Source of the DNA: Hydrangea macrophylla
Lineage: Eukaryota; Streptophyta; Magnoliopsida; Cornales; Hydrangeaceae
Assembly: GCA_033977485.1 (NCBI GenBank)
Contig: CM066988.1
Coordinates: 52,079,649 to 52,143,648 of the forward strand
Reading direction: 5' to 3'
DNA length: 64,000 bases
Shown in pieces: positions 34,669 through 45,166 of the stretch. The notes beneath the pieces were generated by a model. It searched no databases. It was not told the origin of the DNA and saw only the letters and a program-made list of their open reading frames with translations. The position numbers were made by a program, and so were the translations under genes. Every line of letters begins with the position of its first letter. Positions within the stretch are counted from its first letter, which is position 1.

Positions 34669-37023
34669 TCAAAACTCACACTTCTTCAATTTGCCGAATA
34701 ATCTCTTTTCACGCAATCGTTGTAAAGCTAATCGCAAATGATGCTCGTGATCTTCAACGCTTTTGGAGTAGATTAGGATGTCATCTATGAACACGATAAC
34801 GAATTCATCTAAATAATCCTTGAAAACACGGTTCATCAAGTCCATGAAAGCAGCTGGTGCATTAGTCACTCCAAATGGCATAACTAAAAATTCAAAGTGA
34901 CCATATCGAGTCCTGAAAGCTGTCTTCTCAACATCTTCCTCTTTGACTTTCAACTGGTGGTAACCGGATCTCAAGTCAATCTTCGAAAATACCTGAGCCC
35001 CATGTAACTGATCAAACAAGTCATCTATTCGTGGCAATGGATACTTGTTCTTGACGGTCAACTTGTTCAATTCCCAGTAGTCGATGCACATACGCATTGT
35101 TCCATCTTTCTTCTTCACAAACAAGACTGGAGCTTCCCACGGCGAAACACTAGGTCGGATAAAACCCTTCTCCAACAGTTCTTCTAACTGAACTTTCAGT
35201 TCTTTCAACTCTATCGGTGCCATTCGGTATGGTGTTTTAGATATCGATTGTGACCCTGGTACTACTTCTATTGTGAACACAAGCTCTCTTTCAATCAATA
35301 CGTCGGGTAACTCATCGGGAAAAATATCTGGAAATTCTCGAACTACTGAAATGTCTTCTATTAGTGGTCCAAGAACTCGCGTGTCGACAATTGAACATAA
35401 GAAACCCGAACAACCCTTCTTCAGCATCTTACTTGCTTGAATCGCCGATATCAAGTACGGCAGTACGATCACTCCCTTACCCTGAAAAGTAAACTCTTCT
35501 CGCCCTGACGGATAGAAACTAACCCGTTTCTGTTCACAATCGATTCTGGCTTGATTAACCGACAACCAATCCATACCCAAGATAACATCAAAGTAATTCA
35601 CCGTCAACGGAATCAAATCAACGCTCAAGACTTTATCACCTATCTTGATCTCACATGACTTGAATATCGAAGAAGTAACTAACAGTTCACTACTAGGCAA
35701 TGATACACACAAGTCATATCCTAGCGGTTCTGACTTAACAGTTAAGTGCTTAACAAAATCACGTGATACGAATGAATGCGTTGAACCAGAATCCATAAGT
35801 ATACGTGCAGGATACGAACAAATAGGAAGAATACCTGATACGACGGTATCATCCGTATTCCCCGGCCTGAGCTGGAAGTATCGTCCTTGTTGTTGCGCGA
35901 ATCCTTTCCCTTTATCTACTCGAGGTTCTACCCTTGACCCGCTTGGCACACTCGATGCCCCGGTACTCATTCCCGGTTGTCTCTTACTCGGGCAATTCTT
36001 CGCTATATGCCCCGGTTGGCCACACTCAAAACATTTCCCTCTTATCTCTGCGTTGTAGCCCTTCGTATTTGAAAAGGTATTTGGTGCGGTCGAATTTGCG
36101 TTCAAAGGACAATTCCTAGACACATGCCCCAATTGTTTGCAAAAATAGCAAGTGGTCAATTGATAGCAGGTTCCTCTGTGTCGCAGGTTACATGTCGGAC
36201 ACAACGGTCTTGAGTCCCCTATGAACGTACTCCCTCCTTGGCTACTCATATGCGATCCCGAACCTTGCGTAAACAGTTTCTTCGCATTCCCTTGACTCTT
36301 ACCTCTATTGTCATTGGGCCTCTTTCCTTGTTGCCCTTGTCGATATCGGTCGACACTCTTCTCAGCTATACGGGCGGCTTCCTTGACTAGAGAAATGGTC
36401 GGGTGTTGCAACATGTCCACACGGCCACGGATATTCTCTCTAAGCCCTTCCTCAAACTTACGAGCTTTATCCCTATCAGTCGGAACAGTAGTCTTTCTAA
36501 ATCGTAACAAGGCATTGAAACGAGAAACATACTCACTCACGGTCATATCTCCCTGAACTAAACTCGCAAACTCTTGACGTTTCTGAGTATAAGCAGATTG
36601 CGGAAAGAAACATTTGTTGAATTCTTCTTTAAATGCTTCCCACGTGGTTGGTTTCCCTTGTTCAAGCACGTTATTCCACCAATCCAATGCTTCGCCCATC
36701 AATGTATCGGATGCGCACAAAATTTTCTCCTCATCGGTACATATTACCTGACGGAAATGTCTTTCCATGTCCATCATCCAATGATCGGCCAAGTCTATGT
36801 CAACTTGTCCATGATACAACGTCGGTTTTCGCTTATGAAACTATTCTACGATTGTGTGTTGAGGTCGCGGTGCCGGTGGTGCATTGACATAACGAATTTC
36901 CACTTGTGGAGGTTGAACGTTCATCTGTTCTCTTTCACTTACCGCTTGTATGAAATTTCCCACCATATTCACTATTTGATCCATCCGCGAATGCGGTGAC
37001 AATTCTCTTGGTGGATCAGCCAT
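34669..37023 (-). pseudogene. gag-pol: Chromovirus gag, protease and RT N-terminal part
   Basis: The frame opens with MADPPRELSPHSRMDQIV at 37023. A TAG at 36841-36843 interrupts it after 60 residues, and the same frame then runs 716 more residues to a TGA at 34669-34671. In this part are a Retrotrans_gag domain ([18 protein letters not shown]) and two CCHC knuckles ([28 protein letters not shown]). The protease has [12 protein letters not shown], and RT has [26 protein letters not shown] and the catalytic FIDD near residue 680. The TGA replaces what is usually Trp after KCEF. Gag forms particles and RT copies the RNA. Apart from the two stops the domains look intact. Confidence 0.93.
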
Positions 37024-37234
37024 AACGTTTCAAATATTTCCCCTATTGAGTGCAATGCATAATGACCATGCATGTTATGCCACAATATAGATATATGTGC
37101 ATAGTTCATCACAATCAACAAATGCTAACACATGAAGCATTTCTACAATGATAACAATGATCTTCACAATTATACACTCCACTCGACGTCACTCAGCATA
37201 TATAACGTCACTCGTTCCCAAGGCTCTAAACTTA

Positions 37235-37247
37235 TGCTCTGATACCA
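37235..37247 (-). other. Chromovirus primer-binding site (tRNA-iMet)
   Basis: The minus strand reads TGGTATCAGAGCA, five bases from the LTR end. Confidence 0.9.
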
Positions 37248-37252
37248 CTAAA

Positions 37253-39171
37253 TGTCACAGCCCGGTCCCATAATAGCGGAACCGGAGCCCGTGGCACGCC
37301 ACCGAGGTTAAACCAATTCATTGACGTTCCCAAAATTAGGTTTGAAGAACACACGCAGCGGAAAACAAAACACATTTTCAAAAGTAGAGGTTCAGTCGAC
37401 TGCTCAGTCAACGGGAGAAGGCAGGGAATTAATAGCAATTCCAGTCGACTGAGGCTGGGGGGGTCCAGTCGACTGAGGCGGGGCCCAGTCGACTGCTTCT
37501 GCTAAAATAAGAAGCATTAGCTAACAGATACAGGGGTTCAGTCGACTGAAGCAGGGATCAGTCGACTGCTCCCCTGGCAGCAGCCCAATCTGCAGAATTC
37601 AAGTTTAAAAGCTTTCTAACTTCAACCAAGGAGCAAACACATACTTCCAAAAGCACTCCAAAGTAATCTTAACTGTATTAAAGTATTACCAAACATAATT
37701 ACAACATGTTATAGTCCATTACAACGTTCTAGATCCATTCTATCATACGAAGTCAAACATAAGTTAAGACAATAGAAATTCTTATTACAACATTTCTAGG
37801 ATCCCAAAACTACAAGATTAACGTTCAAGTTGCCTCACAAGCGAACTCCCAACCCACGTACTCACTTCTCCAATTCCTCGTCAGCATTAACACCTGAAAT
37901 GGTTATTTGAATAACCACACATATTTCGATTTGTTTAAGCTAAAGCTTAGTGAATAAATCAACATATGTACATGAATGATAAACATGTCCGCATTTACAT
38001 CTCTACATTTCATACTAGTCGCCGGAGACTCACGTGCCCGTCCATATTCCCAATCCGCGACTCCTCGCCAATAAGTCCACGCGAAAGGGTAAGACCCACG
38101 ATTCTTCTCTTCAATCGTGCGACCTTAATGCCTATATCGGCTCCACAAAATGGCACGGTGACCACGTGCTCCTTCTGACCCAAATAAGCAACTTAACATG
38201 CTCAAATACATATCACCATACTCGCGATAATCAAAACATATCACCATGCTATTGGGCCTACTTATCAATATAAATGCCCAATATGAACTACACAAGATAT
38301 CTCTATGAATTAATACATGCTATTCAAACATAACATGAATACATGCCAAGAAATGATTCCAAAACATAGTTGAATCACTCACCTACGAATAACGCTCCTA
38401 TAATTCAATCTGAAGAAAACCCGTGCACAAAGAACGTGCAGAAGTTCGTCTAGTACAATTCCTATGGATCAGAATTCCATTTATCAACTTTTATGAAAAA
38501 TTCTAGAAAATAACTTTTCGGAAAACTTAGCCAAACAGGCCCTAATAGGCATCAAAACGAAGCTCTTACCTCGAGGAGCTCAAATATGAAATCTGGGAGA
38601 AACCAGACTGGCAGAAGGTCGTCGTTTGGCGTCGCAAAGCTTGAAGCCCTCTAGCCCCCTTTTGGCCTCCTTTCGGAATTAGGTCAAGAACTTATGAAAA
38701 ACCTAAAGTCATCACTTCCTATATATAGGCAAGACTATTGGGAATTTACGTTTACCTCCCCACGAGTTTTCCAAACTCCTAATTAGTCTCTGAAACTTTC
38801 TACATGACGTTTCCAAAGTTGCTAATTAGCCTACCAAATTAATAGCGTGTTCATTCGTTCTCACCAGGATACTAAATCTAACAACAGAAATATATTCTAA
38901 GCCAGAAAATAATACAGATATTGAAATACACAGACAAACATTTATTTTCAGATAAACAATTAAAATGTTCCACAGTGACCGTCTCACACTCGGAGAGACT
39001 TCACAACAATAAATCCTCAATCACAATAGTTTCAAAGGGTTCTCTAATACAGACACCCAAATCAACTCGTGAGTCAAAACTCACCCAATCATGTGTCATA
39101 AGACACGCCACATCACATTATCATGCATGACAATGAAATGCAAAAGCAATAACACAATTGTGGGTGTTATA
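37253..39171 (-). repeat. Chromovirus 5' LTR
   Basis: A 1919-bp partner of 30486-32412. The CAGTCGACTG cluster is at 37394-37568, and the TATA-like CTATATATAG at about 38718-38727 on the far side, so the cluster would lie in the transcribed leader. Confidence 0.95.
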
Positions 39172-39400
39172 AAAACATAAAACCTAATAGTAGAATCGTT
39201 AGCAAATAAGCAATTCATAATAAGAAGCAAAATATTCACATAAGGCTCGACAAGTACCAAAAGTAGTTTTGTATATACTTGTAAGTAGTTACATTTAATA
39301 TGTTAATGCTTCTATCTAATCAAAACATATGGTTTTCAGACTACTAGTCTGATATACAAAAGTAAGAGAGTCATTACCGTATATGCATCCTAGTGCTATC
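39172..39400 (-). other. AT-rich flank of the chromovirus, part of an older element
   Basis: A non-coding stretch between the chromovirus 5' LTR and the solo LTR at 39401. By position it belongs to the internal region of the element whose 5' LTR is at 41737-44015. No domain was seen. Confidence 0.45.
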
Positions 39401-40895
39401 TGATGGAAAAACCGGTTTAAAATGAAAGCTTAAACGCGCAGCGGAAATAATCAAGTTATAAAAGTTTATTGGCATGTCCGGATCTACTACTAGTCAACTC
39501 TATAGATGCGTGCAAGGGGGTACAAGTATTATACCTTACTATCTTGAACCCAATTCTGAAATCTCTGACTTCCAGCAGCCTCCACTAGATTGTCTTCACT
39601 CCTATGACTCCTGTGGATGCTCGAAGGAAGGGCTAGGGTTGGTGGGAACCCTAATGGAGAGGATAGAGAAGGTTTTGGGACTCCAAAATAGTTTCTGCAG
39701 CTTCTGACGTTCAAAACGATGAACAACCTTTCCAGAACGCAGCTGCCCTATTTATAGATTCCCAGAACCGACCTAGATCTCGATCGATCGAAGTGGTTTC
39801 GATCGATCGAACATTCGATCGATCGAACCATCTTCGATCGATCGAACCTGTAGACTTCAATCGATCGAGACAACTTCGATCGATCGAACCTGTCTTGACA
39901 TCATCCTCATTTGCCTTTCCAAGCATCCTAGCGGAGCTAAGAGTGGGACCTCCTAGGCTCTTTATTGTTGGCTCAGACCAGTTTGTTAATTACCATGACC
40001 AAACTCTTTGATCAGCAAACTAACTAACTGGTCAGTTAACGTTTACTCCACTATAAAACGATAACTGAACTCCAACGCAAAAGAACATATCCGAAGCGAT
40101 GACTAAACTTGTATGTTGTACTAATGTCCCTCTACCTTTAGCATTCGTAATCATATTCAGGTAGTCGGATAACTGTTACTGTCAACCTGAATCATGATAA
40201 CTTCTTGTATTCCTTGAGTCCCATTCACCTCTCATGATTACCAAACATGTTGATAACTCTTATCAACAAGACTGCAGTACTCAGTAATCGACTTGGTGAC
40301 ATTCTCAAGGGAATGCTTACTCTGAATCAGAGGGTAGATTCTATCTTGACAATATATGTTCACAACCCTATGAACATGACATACCCAAGATACCCAGGTG
40401 TTGATCTTCTATAGACCTCACTGATTGGTAAGTCAAAACAGTCATATCCACAGTCTGTGTTCATAATCGTCTCAAGATTGAGAACACATACCTTATACAA
40501 GTTATGAGTTCCTATTGACTGTTGACAGCATTGAGCGTCAATAGGAAACTCAGGTCCGTCAATGCACTATAAGCACTAGCATACTAACCAAGAGTCACAC
40601 TCTAGTGATTGAGATTTATCACTCCATCCAATGGTAGTTAATGATGCTCCAGTGTATACCTGATGAGATATCCAGTCTCATCATCCACTGTGACAAGTTT
40701 TAAGTATCAAAGAATAGTAATTCGTATCTCATTGTATGTATCTCATACACACACGAAATACTTACTATGATACCTATGGATTAAACAATCATCTCATGAA
40801 AGAAGCATACATCATAAAATGTAAAGCCGATATCCATATATTAAAATGCTAATGTCTAATACATATAGTAATGGTTTGAGGGCACAAACCCAACA
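39401..40895 (-). mobile_element. Solo LTR, copia-type termini
   Basis: A 1495-bp unit, on the minus strand TGTTGGGTTTGTGCCC... to ...TTTTTCCATCA, flanked by a perfect 5-bp duplication CTATC (39396-39400 and 40896-40900). The TGTTGGG start is common in plant copia LTRs. The TATA box CTATAAATAG lies at 39748-39757 on the minus strand. Five TCGATCGA-type palindromes lie just upstream of it at about 39779-39890. No internal region or PBS is present, so recombination between two LTRs has removed the body. Confidence 0.88.
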
Positions 40896-41736
40896 CTATC
40901 TATATATGTGTCAGTACCAAAAGGTAGGACTACTAGTGCAATATTTACAAAATGTCCATCAACATAAATCTAAACATGTCTAGTGGGAACAACGGGCCAA
41001 CGACACCACACTCCAAGCCTACGGGTTGGGTGAAGCAGAGCCTCATCTATAACAACGAGCTCTACTGGTAGCTCTAGTGGTGGCTCTAGTATCTCGACGA
41101 TATAAACCTCAGGTGCTGACTCAATCTCATCATCCACGGCGTTAGGTGCCATACCAATCCCTGCAACCATAGCAGGTGCAACAACCTCTATTTCATCATC
41201 ATCACCATCATCATCTTCATCGTCCACGATGAGTGCAATGGGTACGGTTGCTACTAGAGCAATCAAAGGTGCCAGGTGTGCCTGAATCATCTCTATCTCC
41301 AGAGGTATATACATTATGACTACGGATCCTCCTAGCCCTCTCTATCACCACCAAGCTTCTCTGTCTCGGCCAGATAAAGAGCCTCCAGTCAAACTTGTGT
41401 CATAACTATAGTGCGATCGACATAGATTGACTGCCAAAGACCATCTTCTACCCTAACCATGGCCTGATACTCGACCATCGCAAAATAAATATCCTAGTCA
41501 AGTGGTTCAATAGAGTCAGGAGAAATTACATGTCTGCCATAAGCAACGAGAACGAGATATGGGTCCATGATGACATGACAAAAGCAAACTATCTACTATC
41601 AGGACTAATCTTAATATATCTGGATGTCGTATCCTAAATACTGAGGACACTTGGACTACACCTATCCTTTTGATATCAAAACATGTGTCTAGGCTTAGGC
41701 CTAAGTATACAATCAGAGCTCTGATACCAAAAATCA
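40896..41736 (-). pseudogene. Leader of a gypsy-type element with a decayed acidic ORF
   Basis: The PBS-proximal internal region of the element with its 5' LTR at 41737. On the minus strand an ORF opens near 41570 with MDPYLVLVAYGRHVISPDSI. It is broken by a TAG and a TGA within about 80 codons. A second frame at 40970-41314 encodes 114 residues with an Asp/Glu-rich run (DDEDDDGDDDEIEV). I do not recognise the product. It could be a decayed gag N-terminus or an additional leader ORF. The host element is interrupted at 40895 by the solo LTR. Confidence 0.45.
41718..41729 (-). other. Primer-binding site (tRNA-iMet) of the 41737 LTR element
   Basis: The minus strand reads TGGTATCAGAGC, seven bases inside the LTR end at 41737. 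Confidence 0.85.
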
Positions 41737-43548
41737 TGTCACTCCCCGACATAGCAAAAATAGGGAAAAAAATTTTATTTCCTTTTTGGTCCCATAGGTC
41801 ATGACAGGTGAGAAATCCATTGTTTTGTACTTAGCTTAACATTAACAAATAAAATAGAATATATAAAGTAATAGAGATGATAATAATAATAGTCATATTC
41901 AAATAAAATCCAACTTAACGCTATAACATTCTTCATCAACATCTTAAGGCACAAGCTGCCTTATTCAAATAAAAATATTAATCTTTTATTACAGACATTA
42001 ATTTAAAGAAAACTTCTAGTTGGCATAGTCGTACTGCCCTACTTAATCATCTCTTGAGAAGCCTAGACATTTTGGGTGTCCAAGGTACAAACGCCATCAA
42101 CTTATGAAAGCCGAGTGAGCATAATAAACAAGTACACATAATGTATATAAAAGCATATTTAAACAATGTCGCAGTTCAGTACCTTAAAGTACAGTTAATC
42201 AATTATTCAAGTCGTCGCTTTTGAACTATTAATTAAGGATATATGATCGTGCATGAACAATGTAACGATCTCATCTTGCTGACTCTTTTACCTCAACCAC
42301 AATCTCTCGACTCATTCGGTTCACTAGAACCATCTGGTACAAGGTCGTTAATTTAGAACAACGTCGCCTATAAAAACTGCTTGATAGGATTATCGTATCG
42401 ATTTGGTATTGGTAAAATCCATCAAGATATGAAAGGTTGCAATAACCTATTAATCCTAATTGATATACCATCATCGCCCATAAAAGCCGCTTGGTCAAGC
42501 TCTGTTTGACCAAGATAGTATCGTCGCCCATAAAAGCTTACCAATGCAGATAATTGTGCCCATAAAGGCCAACTATGCCCATAAAGGCCACAACAACCGG
42601 CCATAAACTCTCTCTTACAAAACACACGTATTGAAAACCCAACTCGGCCCCTCACGTACATGCTATCTCGAATTATGCAAGTGTATGACTTATCTCTTTT
42701 ACATTTTCTTATAATAGTAACAAATAGATTTATACATTTGATTTCTTTGATAATATCAATATAAAGTTTAGAAATTGTTTTTCTTTAGTAAAATAGTAGG
42801 GTACAATAGTTTACAGTAGAAGGTGCAACTGATTAAAGAATAAAATAGAATTTCATAAAGTAGTCCCTTGATCGATCAAATTGATCGATCAAGCCTTAAT
42901 TGATCATCCCTTAATTAATCAAGGGTTGATCAATCAAGCCCTTCGTTTTCAATTCCCAGCTTCTATGTTCCAGTAAATATTTTGAGATTTTGAAACCTAA
43001 ATGAAACGGGGTTTGTGATATACCATTCTCTCCATATTTCTGCGTAGATTGTGAATATATAAGTTTCGATTATCAATTATTACCATAGCTCTACTTATAT
43101 GTAAAAATTCGAGAGTCGCCAAAACTTCGATTTAACCATTCATCGCAACCGTTATAAATTAGCACCTAGTACTTGAAACTAAACTTTTAGAGACTATAAT
43201 CTACCATTTCTAATTAATAGAATCAATTTTCATTGAGGTTTACAGTACCACTAATTTCAGACCTCCATGGTTGTATATACATATATAGGTGTATTCATCT
43301 CCTTTTGAAACCTACGGATTGTGCGTATAGACTTAAAGTACATTAGGAGTTCTCTGGTTTGGTTGGACTAAGGCTCTAAAGAATTCCAAGATTTTTTTAA
43401 TGTATTCCAAGCTTAAAATGGCAATGGTTATGGCTTCGTGAAAGCTTACTATGCTTCTCTTTCTTCCTCTACTGTAATTCTTTTCCTCTATCAGATTGTA
43501 TGTGTACATGTTTGAATTGAGAGGAAGTGAAAGCAATGAAAGCTTGAG

Positions 43549-43586
<38 letters not shown>

Positions 43587-44015
43587 AGTGTGTGTGTATG
43601 TGTATAAGTGTATCAGTGAGTTTGTGTATATGGTTTGCTTGTGAGATGTGAGTTTGTGAGAGTTAAGCATTTATAGAAATTCAATTGCTTGAAGTTCATC
43701 AGTTTTGTGGTTGTAAATTTGAACACACCCATACACAGATAGTTTCAACATAAAGTCACTCATTGCACGTCAATGATTCAAGATAATAATGCGGCTGATT
43801 GATTGAAATCAATCAGTTCATTGGTTCTTTCAGTTTGGGTTTAGTCAATTAAGCTAGTTAAGTTGGCTTTATAAAATATCCTAAACATGATTATTAGGGA
43901 CAATAATATAGGCGATGTGGTGTTATATTATATTAATGGCTTTTATCCCAAATCGTAGGGTGTCTTAGGGGCGCAGTCTTTGCGTGATGATAAAATTAAC
44001 ATACTAGGGGTTACA
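41737..44015 (-). repeat. Gypsy 5' LTR with minisatellite and TTGATCGATCAA palindromes
   Basis: The minus strand runs TGTAACCCCTAGTATG... to ...GGGGAGTGACA, 2279 bp, adjoining a tRNA-iMet PBS. It resembles the LTRs at 27058 and 60786 in the terminal 250 bp and in the block with CTTTCATAAGTTGATGGCG. A repeat of the GCCCATAAA(A/G)GCC type fills 42340-42610. The palindrome TTGATCGATCAA occurs at 42868-42879 and 42881-42892, followed by weaker copies to 42940. A (GT)n run lies at 43554-43582. The element is inserted in the Ogre/Tat-like internal region at 44016. Confidence 0.8.
43554..43582. repeat. (GT)n microsatellite
   Basis: About 14 GT units followed by interrupted GTGTGT runs to about 43607, inside the gypsy LTR. 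Confidence 0.9.
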
Positions 44016-45166
44016 AAATTAAAGGCATTTCATTTACAACTAATCATAGGTACTAATTGTTTATTAAAATAATACAACTACTAGGAATAATACACAGTAA
44101 TAAAATAAAAACTGGTATTTATTTAATATAAGGGAAAAGAAAATTACAAGTTGCTGCAGTGGTCAATGATGAGCTGTAGTCGTTGCCCTTGATGAGCCAA
44201 AGCATCCTCTAACTGTTCCATTCTATCATGAGCATTAGCCATGGCTGCCCTTGTGTTTGTAATTCAGACTAGTCTTCCTGAATTGGGGGGACGGACCCAA
44301 GAAGGTGTGCTTGAGATCTTCTTTAGAGCTATCTCTAATCAGTTTACGTACCCACACATGCCCAAATAAGAATTTTTTTTATCTTCGAGTCTTAAGTTTT
44401 TTTCATTTTTATTAGGTTCTCTCAATGCAATGCATGAAATGTGAATGACCGAACTAAAATGCAAGAATTTCACATAGCCATATAAGTCCTAACCGTATCA
44501 TCGAGAATCCTTTCTTATCCCAGAACCATCATAATCACTATCACGCTTGTCATTCTGTGATTGGAAATTCATGTGTGACAAGGCTTATAACAGTTTAGGT
44601 CTAATAAGGGCTACCCTAGTAGGTAGGACACAAACAAGCTTAATGATTCATTGTCCCACATAAGCGTAACACATAGCCCCAGTAGAACACCTAAGCATGT
44701 CATTCGTAGGTCATGTGACGATCATATCATACAGACAAAATGCCTATAGCATTCGACAGGTCTATGTGTTACATATCACATAGGCTTTCTTGTCATCTCA
44801 CAAAATCCCAAGGGCAAACAAGGAAAGTGCACACATTGTCATACTTGGTTCAGCCCTAAAGGATTGGTTCTATGGCTACTATATGCAATGCAAGTGGATA
44901 AGGTCACAGGGTCCCCTACTGAGATGTCCTATATACCCCCATTACTGGGTTTGGAATGGTACGTGGACATGCTTTTTATACCCTAAGGTACGTGCTAGGG
45001 AAGGGAAGTCCTCCATAGGGGTGATCTAACAAGTTGCAAGCCCCAGCTTTGGTCCGCCTAAGTTTTCTAAAACTAATGCACATTTTATCCACATAACATA
45101 AAGTCAACAGACCATGTAAGTTTTGGAGTCTAACCCTCTTCGTAGGCCCCTAGTAGAGTCGCCAAT
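44016..45166 (-). mobile_element. 5' internal region of an Ogre/Tat-like element
   Basis: The segment continues inward from the LTR starting at 45167. At 45147-45164 the minus strand reads TGGCGACTCTACTAGGGG. This resembles the PBS region known from Ogre-type elements, reported to use tRNA-Arg. A short ORF at 44144-44242 may be the beginning of its first ORF. The rest is cut off by the gypsy LTR ending at 44015, so the body of this element is not visible. Confidence 0.6.
44144..44242 (-). CDS. Short ORF near the start of the Ogre/Tat-like internal region
   Basis: A 32-codon frame beginning MANAHDRMEQLEDALAHQGQ with a heptad-like pattern that suggests a short coiled coil. Elements of this type often begin gag or a leader ORF with such a coiled coil. 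It ends in TAA and may be truncated by a nonsense mutation. The product is unknown and it could be chance. Confidence 0.3.
   Translation of the reverse strand: MANAHDRMEQLEDALAHQGQRLQLIIDHCSNL

Larger units (their letters stand above)
30486..39171 (-). mobile_element. Ty3/gypsy chromovirus (Tekay/Del-like), structurally complete
   Basis: An 8.7-kb element with LTRs 30486-32412 and 37253-39171, PBS 37235-37247 and PPT at 32413-32431. A single gag-pro-RT-RNase H-integrase-chromodomain frame lies on the minus strand. The flanks are ATAAC (30481-30485) and AAAAC, a possible 5-bp duplication with one mismatch. The LTRs differ at about 25 positions including an 11-bp indel, roughly 1%, so insertion was recent. 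The LTR start on the minus strand is TATAACACCC in both copies, where most relatives have TGTAACACCC; the end is GTGACA. Four nonsense codons interrupt the frame at 36841, 34669, 32896 and 32479. Confidence 0.95.

Noticed and set aside
27058..44015. LTRs at 27058 and 41737 as the two ends of one element
   Set aside because: They differ by about a quarter of bases and greatly in length, and the outer flanks (GAACC and AAATT) do not match.
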